Below the pieces are notes generated by a model. The model was not told the DNA's origin, did not search any database, and saw nothing but the letters and a program-made list of their open reading frames with translations. DNA of 9,721 nucleotides from the NCBI GenBank assembly GCA_035544835.1, contig DASZZV010000038.1, positions 1-9,721 on the forward strand, given 5' to 3'. Each line of letters opens with the position of its first letter. The stretch's first letter is position 1. This document shows, in pieces, positions 1 to 5,879 of this stretch. The position numbers and the translations under genes are program-made. Source of the DNA: DASZZV01 sp035544835. GTDB taxonomy: Bacteria > Acidobacteriota > Thermoanaerobaculia > Gp7-AA8.

Positions 1-2037
1 GGCGATCATCGTCCGCATCTCCGGCTCGTCATCCACGACGAGCACGCGCATTCCCGTCACGACGACCCGGGCCACACTGGCCGGATCATCGGTCGTGTCC
101 GTCGGATCCGACACCAGCTTCCTTCCGGTCGGAGGGGCCACGCGCGCGGGCAGGGTTACTGTGAATGTCGATCCCTGTCCCGGCCCATCGCTTTCGGCTC
201 GTACCCTGCCGCCATGTATCTCCACGAGTTGTTTGACGATAGAGAGTCCAAGCCCGAGGCCGCCGTGCTGGCGCGTGCTGCTTGCTCCCTCCTGGCTCAA
301 GCTCTGAAACACCCGAGGCAGAAAATCGGGGCTGATTCCTTCGCCGGTGTCACTGACTTCGACTTCGACATGGGAGCCGACTGTCGAAAAACGTACACCA
401 ATGCTACCTCCTGCCGGGGTGAACTTCACCGCGTTGGACAGGATGTTCCAGAAGATCTGCTGGAGGCGGGTCGCGTCGCCGAACACGCGCGGAGCGTCGT
501 GCGTGAACGACTTCTCGATGCGGATGCTCTTGTTTGTCGATGCAGGCGTAATGGCCCGGATGGCCAGGAGCAGCGTGGCCGCAACATCGACCATGTCGCT
601 GGTCAGTTCGAGCTTTCCGGTGAGGAGCCGCGAGACATCGAGCATGTCGTCGATGAGTCGTGACTGCGCCCGTGCCGACTGCCGGATCGAGTCGATGGCC
701 AGCTTCTGCGTCTTCTCATCCAAATCTCCGTGAATCAGGAGCTCGGACCACCCGAGAATCGAGGTGAGCGGTGTTCGAAGCTCATGGGAGCTCGTCGCCA
801 GAAACTCGTCTTTGGAGCGAGAGAGTGTTTCGGACTCCTTGTACTGTCGAACGAGATTCTCTTCGATACTCTTTCGATCATCGATGTCGGTGCTCGACCC
901 CACCCAGATCGTAACGACTCCCGCCAAATCACGCATGGCAGTAGCGCGGGTCAGAAACCAGCGGTAGACCCCTTCACTGTTGCGGAAGCGGCACTCATGC
1001 TGGAACGGCTCACCACTCTCCATCGACTGGCGCCACCGCCGTGCGTGCTCTTCCACCTCATCCTCGTGGGCGAACCCCATTCGGCCGGACTTGCAGACTT
1101 CTTCGCCTGTGAGCCCCGTGAACTCCGTCAACTGACGATTCACGTAGTCAATGTCGCCGCTGGGCGTCGCCGTAAAGATCATGAGCGGCATCGACTCGGC
1201 GAGGAAACGGAAACGCTCTGCACTGATACGAGCTGCCTGCTCGGCCCATTTCCTGTCGGTGATGTCGCGAATGTTGCACTGAATGACCTTCAGGTCGCCG
1301 ATCATGTAGGAGTTGCTGACGAACTCCACTTCCACGCTCTTTCCCAGCTTGGTCTCGAGCGGCATGTCCTCGTAGCGGATGTAGCCTTTCTCCTTGAGCT
1401 GTTCCATGGCCGCCTTACTCTCGTCTTTGTCGGAGAAGAGGCCGATTTCCCAAAGCTCCGTGCCGATCAATTCGTCGAGCGAGTACCCGAGCAAATCGAT
1501 GACGAAGGGGTTGGCATCGATGATCTTTCCACTCTCTTCGTCGAGGATCAGGATCGCGTCCTGCGCCGTCTCGAAGAGCCGCCGATAACGCGCCTCCGAA
1601 GAGGCCAGGACATGGGCAGCTTCTGCCCGCTCGGTGATATCGCGAATGTTGCACTGAATGACCTTCCGGCCGTCGACCGTGTAGGTGTTGCTGACGAACT
1701 CCACGGCGACGCGCTTTCCCTGCTTGGTCTCGAGGGGGATGTCCTCGTAGCGAATGTAGCCCTCTTTCTGGAGCTGCACCATGGCCGCTTTGCTTTCCTC
1801 CTTGTCAGAGAAGAGGCCAATCTCCCAGAGTTCTTTACCGACTAACTCGTCGAGGGAGTACCCGAGCAAGTCGATCACGAACGGGTTGGCGTCCATGATC
1901 TTTCCGCTCTCCTCCTCGGCATCCAGGATGAGAATCGCATCCTGAGCGGTCTCGAAGAGCCTGCGGTAGCGAGCCTCGGAAGCTTCCAGAGCGGACTGCC
2001 CGGGTGGAACATTTGGGGGGACCACGCCAAAGAACAT
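1..2037 (-). CDS. Hybrid sensor histidine kinase, three PAS domains plus receiver (C-terminus cut by window edge)
   Basis: The frame is open from 2037 to base 1 and gives 679 residues. Domains in order are: PAS1 (about 20-136, starting SEARYRRLF), PAS2 (about 145-260, a near copy of PAS1), PAS3 (about 275-390), HisKA with SHELRTPL (predicted phosphorylated His 418), and HATPase with an N-box (NILSNAVKF, about 533), DTGEGI (about 565) and GLGLGLSIV. A receiver domain follows, starting MRVLVVDDEPEM with its acidic pair near residue 669. The receiver's phospho-acceptor Asp lies outside the window. No transmembrane segment is visible, so the kinase is probably cytoplasmic. It would autophosphorylate on a PAS-sensed cue and pass phosphate to its own receiver or a partner regulator. 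The ligand is unknown. The start is uncertain: ATG 2037 sits just before PAS1 behind a G-rich stretch, while an in-frame ATG at 2145 would add 36 residues unlike a PAS. The nearest upstream in-frame stop is at 2155-2157. Confidence 0.93.
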   Translation of the reverse strand, partial: MFFGVVPPNVPPGQSALEASEARYRRLFETAQDAILILDAEEESGKIMDANPFVIDLLGYSLDELVGKELWEIGLFSDKEESKAAMVQLQKEGYIRYEDIPLETKQGKRVAVEFVSNTYTVDGRKVIQCNIRDITERAEAAHVLASSEARYRRLFETAQDAILILDEESGKIIDANPFVIDLLGYSLDELIGTELWEIGLFSDKDESKAAMEQLKEKGYIRYEDMPLETKLGKSVEVEFVSNSYMIGDLKVIQCNIRDITDRKWAEQAARISAERFRFLAESMPLMIFTATPSGDIDYVNRQLTEFTGLTGEEVCKSGRMGFAHEDEVEEHARRWRQSMESGEPFQHECRFRNSEGVYRWFLTRATAMRDLAGVVTIWVGSSTDIDDRKSIEENLVRQYKESETLSRSKDEFLATSSHELRTPLTSILGWSELLIHGDLDEKTQKLAIDSIRQSARAQSRLIDDMLDVSRLLTGKLELTSDMVDVAATLLLAIRAITPASTNKSIRIEKSFTHDAPRVFGDATRLQQIFWNILSNAVKFTPAGGSIGVRFSTVGSHVEVEVSDTGEGISPDFLPRVFQSLSQEGASSTRQHGGLGLGLSIVKQLVEIHGGRVRAESDGPGQGSTFTVTLPARVAPPTGRKLVSDPTDTTDDPASVARVVVTGMRVLVVDDEPEMRTMIA
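1256..1984 (-). repeat. Internal tandem duplication of a PAS-encoding module
   Basis: Two stretches inside the kinase gene, about 1256-1607 and 1631-1984, are nearly the same at nucleotide level. They are offset by 375 bp at one end and 381 bp at the other, because one copy carries two extra codons (LDAEEESGK against LDEESGK). Both encode SEARYRRLFETAQDAILIL, DANPFVIDLLGYSLDEL, ELWEIGLFSDK and VIQCNIRDIT. Conservation that includes many silent positions indicates a recent duplication. Confidence 0.9.
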
Positions 2038-2260
2038 TGCAATTCGGTATCCACCCCCCACCCGGAACCGGCGGACGATATTCCGAAGTACGAAAATTGA
2101 AAGTGTTCCCCTCGTCTGCCATCGAGGGTCGCAGGAGCAGGCCATGTCCGCAGATCAACCAGAGGGGATTCGCCCAGAAGGCGACGTGAAAGACATTCAT
2201 GTTGTTTTTCCAGCCAACCCCGGCCCGAGAGCAGCATCAGAGCTGGATTGGCCGGCCGGC

Positions 2261-2512
2261 TCACGCTCTCCGAACGATTCTGAGGAGGTAGATGAGAACC
2301 ACGGCGCCGACGAAGGCGATGAGGATCGACCCGATCAGGCCGCCCCCGCCGATTCCGAGAAGGCCGAAAAGCCATCCTCCCAGCAGCGCGCCAATGATCC
2401 CGATGATCAGATCGGCCAGCAGGCTCTTACGTCCGCCTTTCATTACCCGGTTGGCGAGCCATCCGGCGATCAATCCGATCAACAGAAACCAGACCAGACT
2501 CTCAATGCTCAT
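2261..2512 (-). CDS. GlsB/YeaQ/YmgE family small membrane protein
   Basis: This 83-residue, very hydrophobic protein has three membrane segments (about 5-21, 30-50 and 57-77). It shows the Gly-rich family pattern: WFLLIGLIAGWLAN, then a basic turn MKGGRKS, then LIIGIIGALLGGWLF and a Gly run GIGGGG before the last helix. The length matches the family (80-90 residues). Members are known as stress-associated inner-membrane proteins (transglycosylase-associated, YeaQ/GlsB) without a firm biochemical role. ATG 2512 was chosen over a start 11 codons upstream because GAGGGGG lies five bases before it. It lies on the same strand as the downstream kinase, whose start is more than 100 bp away, so they need not be co-transcribed. 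Confidence 0.85.
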   Translation of the reverse strand: MSIESLVWFLLIGLIAGWLANRVMKGGRKSLLADLIIGIIGALLGGWLFGLLGIGGGGLIGSILIAFVGAVVLIYLLRIVRRA

Positions 2513-2790
2513 TGTTCCCCCTCGCGACGAGCGCAACGGAGACAATCCTAGTTCATTTCCAAGCCGGCGAAATCCGTTTGTAGTGGCGGCAGCTCTTCAG
2601 GTAATCGGCGAACTACTATTGATCGGCTTCGCAAACCGCACGCGCCGCCACACCGCCGCAAAGACGAACCAGGGCCTCATTGAAAGGGCGGCAGATGCAA
2701 CCATTCGTCGCCTCGTACGACGGTCACTCCGACCTTTCCATGGAAGCACCCCATCGAGCCAGGTCGATGGCGACCGTATACATCATGACT

Positions 2791-3249
2791 TCACCCCAAC
2801 TGATTGCCGACGTCAGTCGGCGGCTTTCTGGCCCCGCGGATCACGAGCCAGAAGACAATCGGCAGTTCCGCGAGCGCGAGGGGCGAGGCGATCTGCGACA
2901 CGACTGCCGCGTAACGAGGCAGGACCAGGGTGACAAAGGAGTCGGCCACCATAGCGCTCCCGGCGATCATCAGAAGGACGCCGAACAGGCGCGGGATAAA
3001 ACCCGAGCGGATGACGAGCATTCCGAACGGGAACAGCCAGAGTCCCCAGAAGATCGACACCACGTTGATACCCTGGCCGTGCAGGCGGATGAACAGGTAC
3101 GCGAGAGCATCCAGCTGGGGCTTCTCGAACACCGACAGAAAACCGGCGCCGCTCACGAGGATCAGCGCGGCGATGTCGTTCAGCACATTGACGAAGGCAA
3201 TCGGAACCGAGACCAGCGCGCCCAGGATCAACATCTGCCACAGGGATGT
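2791..3249 (-). pseudogene. DUF4386-type integral membrane protein, N-terminus missing
   Basis: The readable part begins TSLWQMLILGALVSVP, and the first ATG is at 3234 (147 residues to the stop). Several hydrophobic helices are visible. The segment LFIRLHGQGINVVSIFWG, followed by IRSGFIPRLFGVLLMIAG, is typical of DUF4386 membrane proteins. That family is normally about 220-240 residues, so roughly the first 80-90, including the first membrane helices, are absent. Immediately upstream, in the same frame and separated by one TGA (3250-3252), lies a possible transposase tail, so a mobile element or deletion probably removed the 5' part. Function is unknown even for intact members. Expression from ATG 3234 cannot be excluded, but I see no convincing ribosome binding site. 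Confidence 0.7.
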
Positions 3250-3576
3250 TCAGGCGTTGAATGTTGCTTGGGTTATTACGAGTTGCAGTGCGGTGAGATG
3301 GCTGCGGAAGTCCTTTGAGGACGTGCGCAGTTGTTGCGCGCGGGTTAGCAGGCGCGACACTCCGGACGGGCTGATGCCGAGGAACTGGGAGATCACGGCG
3401 TTCGTGGCGATGGACTGGGCTCGTGCGAGAAGCGCGAAGGCCAGGCGGGCGAGTTCGTTCTTGCAGGTTTTCCTGCCGAGGGTCACTCCGAAGTAGGTCT
3501 CGACCGTGACGCGCACATGGTTCATGTCGATTGCCGCCACGTTCTGCTGGAGCCGCGAAAATGGGGTCAGGCTTCC
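3250..3576 (-). pseudogene. Possible C-terminal remnant of a Y1/REP-associated transposase
   Basis: An open frame of about 108 codons ends at the TGA at 3250. A GTG at 3540 could start a 96-residue product, but the frame stays open upstream into the repeat sequence at 3563-3576. The tail holds a basic NELARLAFALLARAQ helix and a helix-turn-helix-like FLGISPSGVSRLLTRA. This resembles the C-terminal DNA-binding tail of IS200-like (Y1, REP-associated) transposases. The catalytic HUH core and tyrosine are not present. Adjacent inverted and direct repeats of the kind such transposases mobilise support the reading. The assignment rests on pattern resemblance only. It could instead be the tail of another HTH protein. 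Confidence 0.45.
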
Positions 3577-3694
3577 TAAGTTTCAACGGTGGAGTCGATC
3601 GTAAAACAATGCTAAAAGCAACACAAAGACTGTTAGCGGCTTTGAGAGATCAGGATCCCACCGTGGTCGTCGTGAACGTTGGAAGCCTGACCCC
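3563..3694. repeat. 132-bp MITE-like element with perfect 14-bp terminal inverted repeats
   Basis: GGGGTCAGGCTTCC at 3563-3576 is the exact reverse complement of GGAAGCCTGACCCC at 3681-3694. The interior has no convincing coding sequence. It touches the 5' end of the transposase-like remnant on the minus strand, so it may be a non-autonomous element or a terminus of the decayed transposon. No target-site duplication is obvious. Confidence 0.65.
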
Positions 3695-3979
3695 AATTCC
3701 GGTTCTCGTGACCCCAATTCCGGTTCTCGGAAGCCTGACCCCAATTCCGGTTCTCCGGACTGGTCACGCCAAAGCCGTCGGCGATCCGGCGAAGACGAAT
3801 GAGCCCGGGCTCTCTCGCCGGGAAGACGCAAGCAGCGGAGTGCAAAAATCTACCAACGGTAGGAGTGGATCGTAAAAACAATGCTAGATGCAACCTGAAG
3901 ACTGTTGGCGGCTTTGAGAGATCAGAATCCCACCGCGGTCGTCGTGAACTTTGGAACCCTGACCCCAATTCCGGCTCCC
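3585..3979. repeat. Dispersed direct duplication of about 120 bp
   Basis: The stretch from AACGGTGGAGT (3585) to about 3707 recurs, with scattered substitutions and small indels, from about 3855 to 3979. Shared blocks include GGCTTTGAGAGATCA and GGTCGTCGTGAAC. Each copy ends in a GACCCCAATTCCGG unit. The two copies are separated by about 145 bp of unrelated sequence with no recognised gene. This looks like two generations of the same element rather than a gene duplication. Confidence 0.8.
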
Positions 3980-4098
3980 TCGGCGATTGATTACAATTCG
4001 CCCGCTCAGTTCGAGCGCGAGCACGGCCGGGTCGCGTGACCCAAATATTTACCTGTCCACCGAACCGGGGTAGCTCCGGTTCTCCAATTCCGGTTCCC
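3681..4098. repeat. Cluster of GACCCCAATTCCGGTTCTC repeats
   Basis: The perfect 19-mer GACCCCAATTCCGGTTCTC occurs at 3689-3707, 3710-3728 and 3737-3755. The first and third are preceded by GGAAGCCT. A variant copy ends CCGGCTCCC (3961-3979, preceded by GGAACCCT), and a partial copy ends CCAATTCCGGTTCCC (near 4084-4098). Spacing between the first three is only 2 and 8 bp. The rest of 3576-4196 holds no gene I can support. Confidence 0.85.
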
Positions 4099-4196
4099 TT
4101 AATTTGCATCCGTTTACTCAAGGCGCGACCACCGACGGAAGAAAGTTTGAGCGGCGTGACGGTTGACGTAGACTTTGATCTCAAACGGAGGCAGAG

Positions 4197-4661
4197 ATGA
4201 ATCGAATCGCGTTTCGCAGTGTGGTGTTTCTCCTGGTCGCTTCGTCCGCTGTTTGGCCCCAGCCCGCCGCCGCCAGTGCCGGACATAAACATGCGGCGGC
4301 CAAGGCATCCAATACCAAAAAAACGATGGACGATATGCACGCTCTGTCGCTCGCGGTCGAGACGTACGCAATCGATCACGAGAAATATCCCGTCGTGAAG
4401 GACATGAAGGCGCTGGCCAGGATTCTTCAGCCCGACTACATGAAGGTTGTGCCGTTGAAGGACGCATGGGGAACGTCCTTCGAGTTCCTCGTCTCGCCCG
4501 ACCTGAAGAATTATCGCTTCGTCAGCGCTGGTCCGAACCGGGCAATCGATCCGACCAATCTGATAGTCGAGTCGAAACCGTCCGGCAAGAACGACGACAT
4601 CATTTTTGAAGAAGGATTTTTTGTGCAGGAACCAACCGGCAAAACAGAGAAGCCGCAATAG
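4197..4661 (+). CDS. Secreted GspG-like (type II secretion pseudopilin-fold) protein
   Basis: The protein has 154 residues. The N-terminus is a cleavable-type signal peptide (basic NRIAFR, hydrophobic core VVFLLVASSAVW, Ala-rich end near residue 28). It replaces the prepilin peptidase site and long hydrophobic helix of true pseudopilins. Residues about 40-120 follow the globular pattern of GspG: TKKTMDDMHALSLAVETYAI, HEKYP, a PDYMKVVPLKDAWGTSFEF block and FVSAGPNRAIDP. A typical tail DDIIFEEGFFVQEP follows. It is probably an exported or periplasmic protein with a pseudopilin-like head rather than a filament subunit. Its partner is unknown. GGAGG lies a few bases before ATG 4197. The gene looks intact between a repeat field upstream and a broken gene downstream, with no operon partner. 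Confidence 0.75.
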   Translation: MNRIAFRSVVFLLVASSAVWPQPAAASAGHKHAAAKASNTKKTMDDMHALSLAVETYAIDHEKYPVVKDMKALARILQPDYMKVVPLKDAWGTSFEFLVSPDLKNYRFVSAGPNRAIDPTNLIVESKPSGKNDDIIFEEGFFVQEPTGKTEKPQ

Positions 4662-4923
4662 CAAGCCGCGTAAACGCCGCTCCGACCAAGCGGTCAGCAC
4701 GCGCGGTGATTCCGAGCAGCAACGGCGAGCTCATCGGTGCTAGAGGCACACTTCTCACGAACTTATTCGCAGTTTGTGCTGGCTCGCGCCGACATCGGTT
4801 GCGATCTGAACGTTGTTGATGGCTTGAGTGAAGAAGGCGGCCGCAGCGATTACCGAGCCAACGCTTCCCAAGCTTGCGGCGGATCTTCGTCCGCAGGTAC
4901 ATCGACTGGGAATAAGACTGTAG
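4662..4923. other. Stretch without a supportable gene
   Basis: About 260 bp between the GspG-like gene and the hflX remnant. Frames are open on both strands here, but none shows a recognisable domain, a good ribosome binding site or continuity with its neighbours. It probably marks the breakpoint where the first half of hflX was lost. The in-frame TAG at 4921-4923 directly precedes the first recognisable HflX codon. Confidence 0.5.
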
Positions 4924-5331
4924 GACAAGCTCTTTGCCACGCTCGACGCCAAGACGCAGCGCAGCTGCCACCCTTTCCCGCGCGAGACGGTCTTCATCGA
5001 CACGGTCGGCTTCATTCGAAAGCTGCCGCATCACCTGGTCGCGTCCTTCCGCTCCACCATGGAGGAAGCGGTCAACGCCGATCTTGTCCTCCACGTGATC
5101 AACCTCGGGCATCCGCAGGTGCAGGAACAGCGGGCCGTCGGACGCGAGGTGCTGGCCGACCTCGGCATCGATGCAGCGAGAGTGGTCGAGGTGTACAACA
5201 AGATCGACATGGTCGACGACGCCATCGATCTGGAGCCCTATCGCGGTGATTCGGCCGCGGTGTCGGCACTGACCGGCCGGGAACCCTTCAGGGTCTGGAA
5301 ACTCAACTTAACGTGGTGCGCGCTGAAGTAG
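4924..5331 (+). pseudogene. hflX: Remnant of HflX ribosome-associated GTPase
   Basis: The frame reads DKLFATLDAKTQR, then the G3 switch DTVGFIRKLPHHLVASFRST, then EEAVNADLVLHVIN. G4 NKID and G5 SALTG follow. These are in the order and spacing of HflX, a GTPase that splits stalled ribosomes. The N-terminal nucleotide-binding domain, the P-loop (GYTNAGKS in intact members) and G2 are missing. After SALTGR (about 5280) the similarity stops, and an unrelated tail runs to the TAG at 5329-5331. A TAG sits directly before the first recognisable codon (4921-4923). Both ends are therefore lost and the fragment cannot bind GTP. A full-length hflX probably exists elsewhere. A short internal ORF from ATG 5059 is not a meaningful gene. 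Confidence 0.85.
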
Positions 5332-5360
5332 ATCTGCGCGCTGAGTTGCCCCTCACCCTA

Positions 5361-5411
5361 CCCTCCCCGAACACGATCCCGTTTTTGGGAGCATCTCCTC
5401 GGGGAGAGGGA
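5361..5411. repeat. Imperfect two-level hairpin (interspersed inverted repeat)
   Basis: CCCTCCCCGA (5361-5370) pairs with TCGGG-GA-GAGGG (5399-5410), leaving a 2-nt bulge. Inside it TCCC (5377-5380) pairs with GGGA (5387-5390) around a GTTTTT loop. The CCCTCACCCT...GGGGAGAGGG style is common among bacterial interspersed repeats. It lies 30 bp after the hflX remnant's stop, but no T-tract follows, so intrinsic terminator function is doubtful. Confidence 0.45.
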
Positions 5412-5593
5412 AGAGTCCGTAAGAGCTTAGAATAGTTGCTCCAGTCAGGTTAAGTTGGGGGCTGTTCGCAGGACCCCTTCGACAGTCTTGTGCCCAGAAA
5501 TGTGCCCAACTCAGGTCCGAATCGCGCCCGAATCGCGACTTTCTGGAAGGACGTTTCTAGAGGGACTTTGTGGCTCAGACAGTTACGGAGGGT
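5412..5593. other. Host flank of the integration site, no gene seen
   Basis: About 180 bp between the hairpin and the tRNA fragment. It contains GTTAAGTTG (5449-5457), an inverted match to CAACTTAAC at 5304-5312, and no ORF with a recognisable domain on either strand. Confidence 0.4.
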
Positions 5594-5640
5594 TGGTAGC
5601 GCATACGGGATTTGAACCCGTGTTACCGCCGTGAGAGGGC
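5594..5640 (-). tRNA. 3' fragment of tRNA-Glu(CTC), probable attachment-site scar
   Basis: Read on the minus strand from 5640, the sequence gives anticodon loop CTCTCAC (anticodon CTC, Glu), 3' anticodon stem GGCGG, and T-arm ACGGG-TTCAAAT-CCCGT. It ends in acceptor strand ATGCGCT, discriminator A and an encoded CCA. This matches the 3' half of bacterial tRNA-Glu closely. The 5' half is missing. The bases preceding the loop (ATGCC) pair only partly with GGCGG, and no AGCGCAT acceptor strand is found in the 100 bp upstream. A tyrosine recombinase gene begins its 3' end 240 bp away. The arrangement fits an att half-site with crossover near the anticodon loop. An intact tRNA-Glu is expected at the other end of the element, beyond this window. 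Confidence 0.85.
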
Positions 5641-5723
5641 ATAGGAGTGTCGACTGCTTCCTCTGATACTGCAGTGATTTACCACGGGCTGGGAGCCTAG
5701 AATCTCCCCGGATAGCAGCTTTT

Positions 5724-5744
5724 TGATAGTGAAAATGATAGTGA
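5724..5744. promoter_or_regulatory. Direct repeats TGATAGTGA, possible recombinase or Xis arm sites
   Basis: TGATAGTGA occurs at 5724-5732 and 5736-5744, a 12-bp period. A related TGATACTG lies near 5664. They sit between the att scar and the 3' end of the recombinase gene, where arm-type sites often lie. The 5641-5879 interval has no supportable gene. The function is inferred from position only. Confidence 0.25.
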
Positions 5745-5879
5745 TTTCAGCGGGTGTTGTTCATCTCCCAGTGTCATCTCCGGTCGGGTGATGTGAACGA
5801 GACGGTATCCACCTGTCCGCTCGTAGCTGGCCACGGCTGGGTCCGAACTCATCACCTGAGCCCCCATGAAAGTTGATCC

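Noticed and set aside
730..1845. Long plus-strand ORF (371 codons)
   Set aside because: It is antisense to the histidine kinase, whose minus-strand frame carries clear PAS, HisKA and HATPase motifs. The product shows no domain.
2038..2145. 36-residue N-terminal extension of the kinase from ATG 2145
   Set aside because: It cannot be excluded, but the extension has no domain or ribosome binding site. Similarity starts after ATG 2037.
3689..3755. CRISPR-like array of 19-bp repeats
   Set aside because: The spacers are only 2 and 8 bp, the units are short and no cas gene is present. The pattern fits an interspersed repeat family.
3633..4700. Long minus-strand ORF (355 codons)
   Set aside because: It runs antisense to the GspG-like gene and through the repeat field. 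Its product repeats GSGF and REPELG-type residues only because the DNA repeats are translated.
4600..5112. Minus-strand ORF (170 codons)
   Set aside because: Its start region is antisense to the hflX remnant and its end is antisense to the 3' part of the GspG-like gene. No ribosome binding site or recognisable domain is seen.
5594..5720. Complete tRNA gene
   Set aside because: No 5' acceptor strand complementary to ATGCGCT and no D-arm are found upstream, and the 5' anticodon stem is mismatched.
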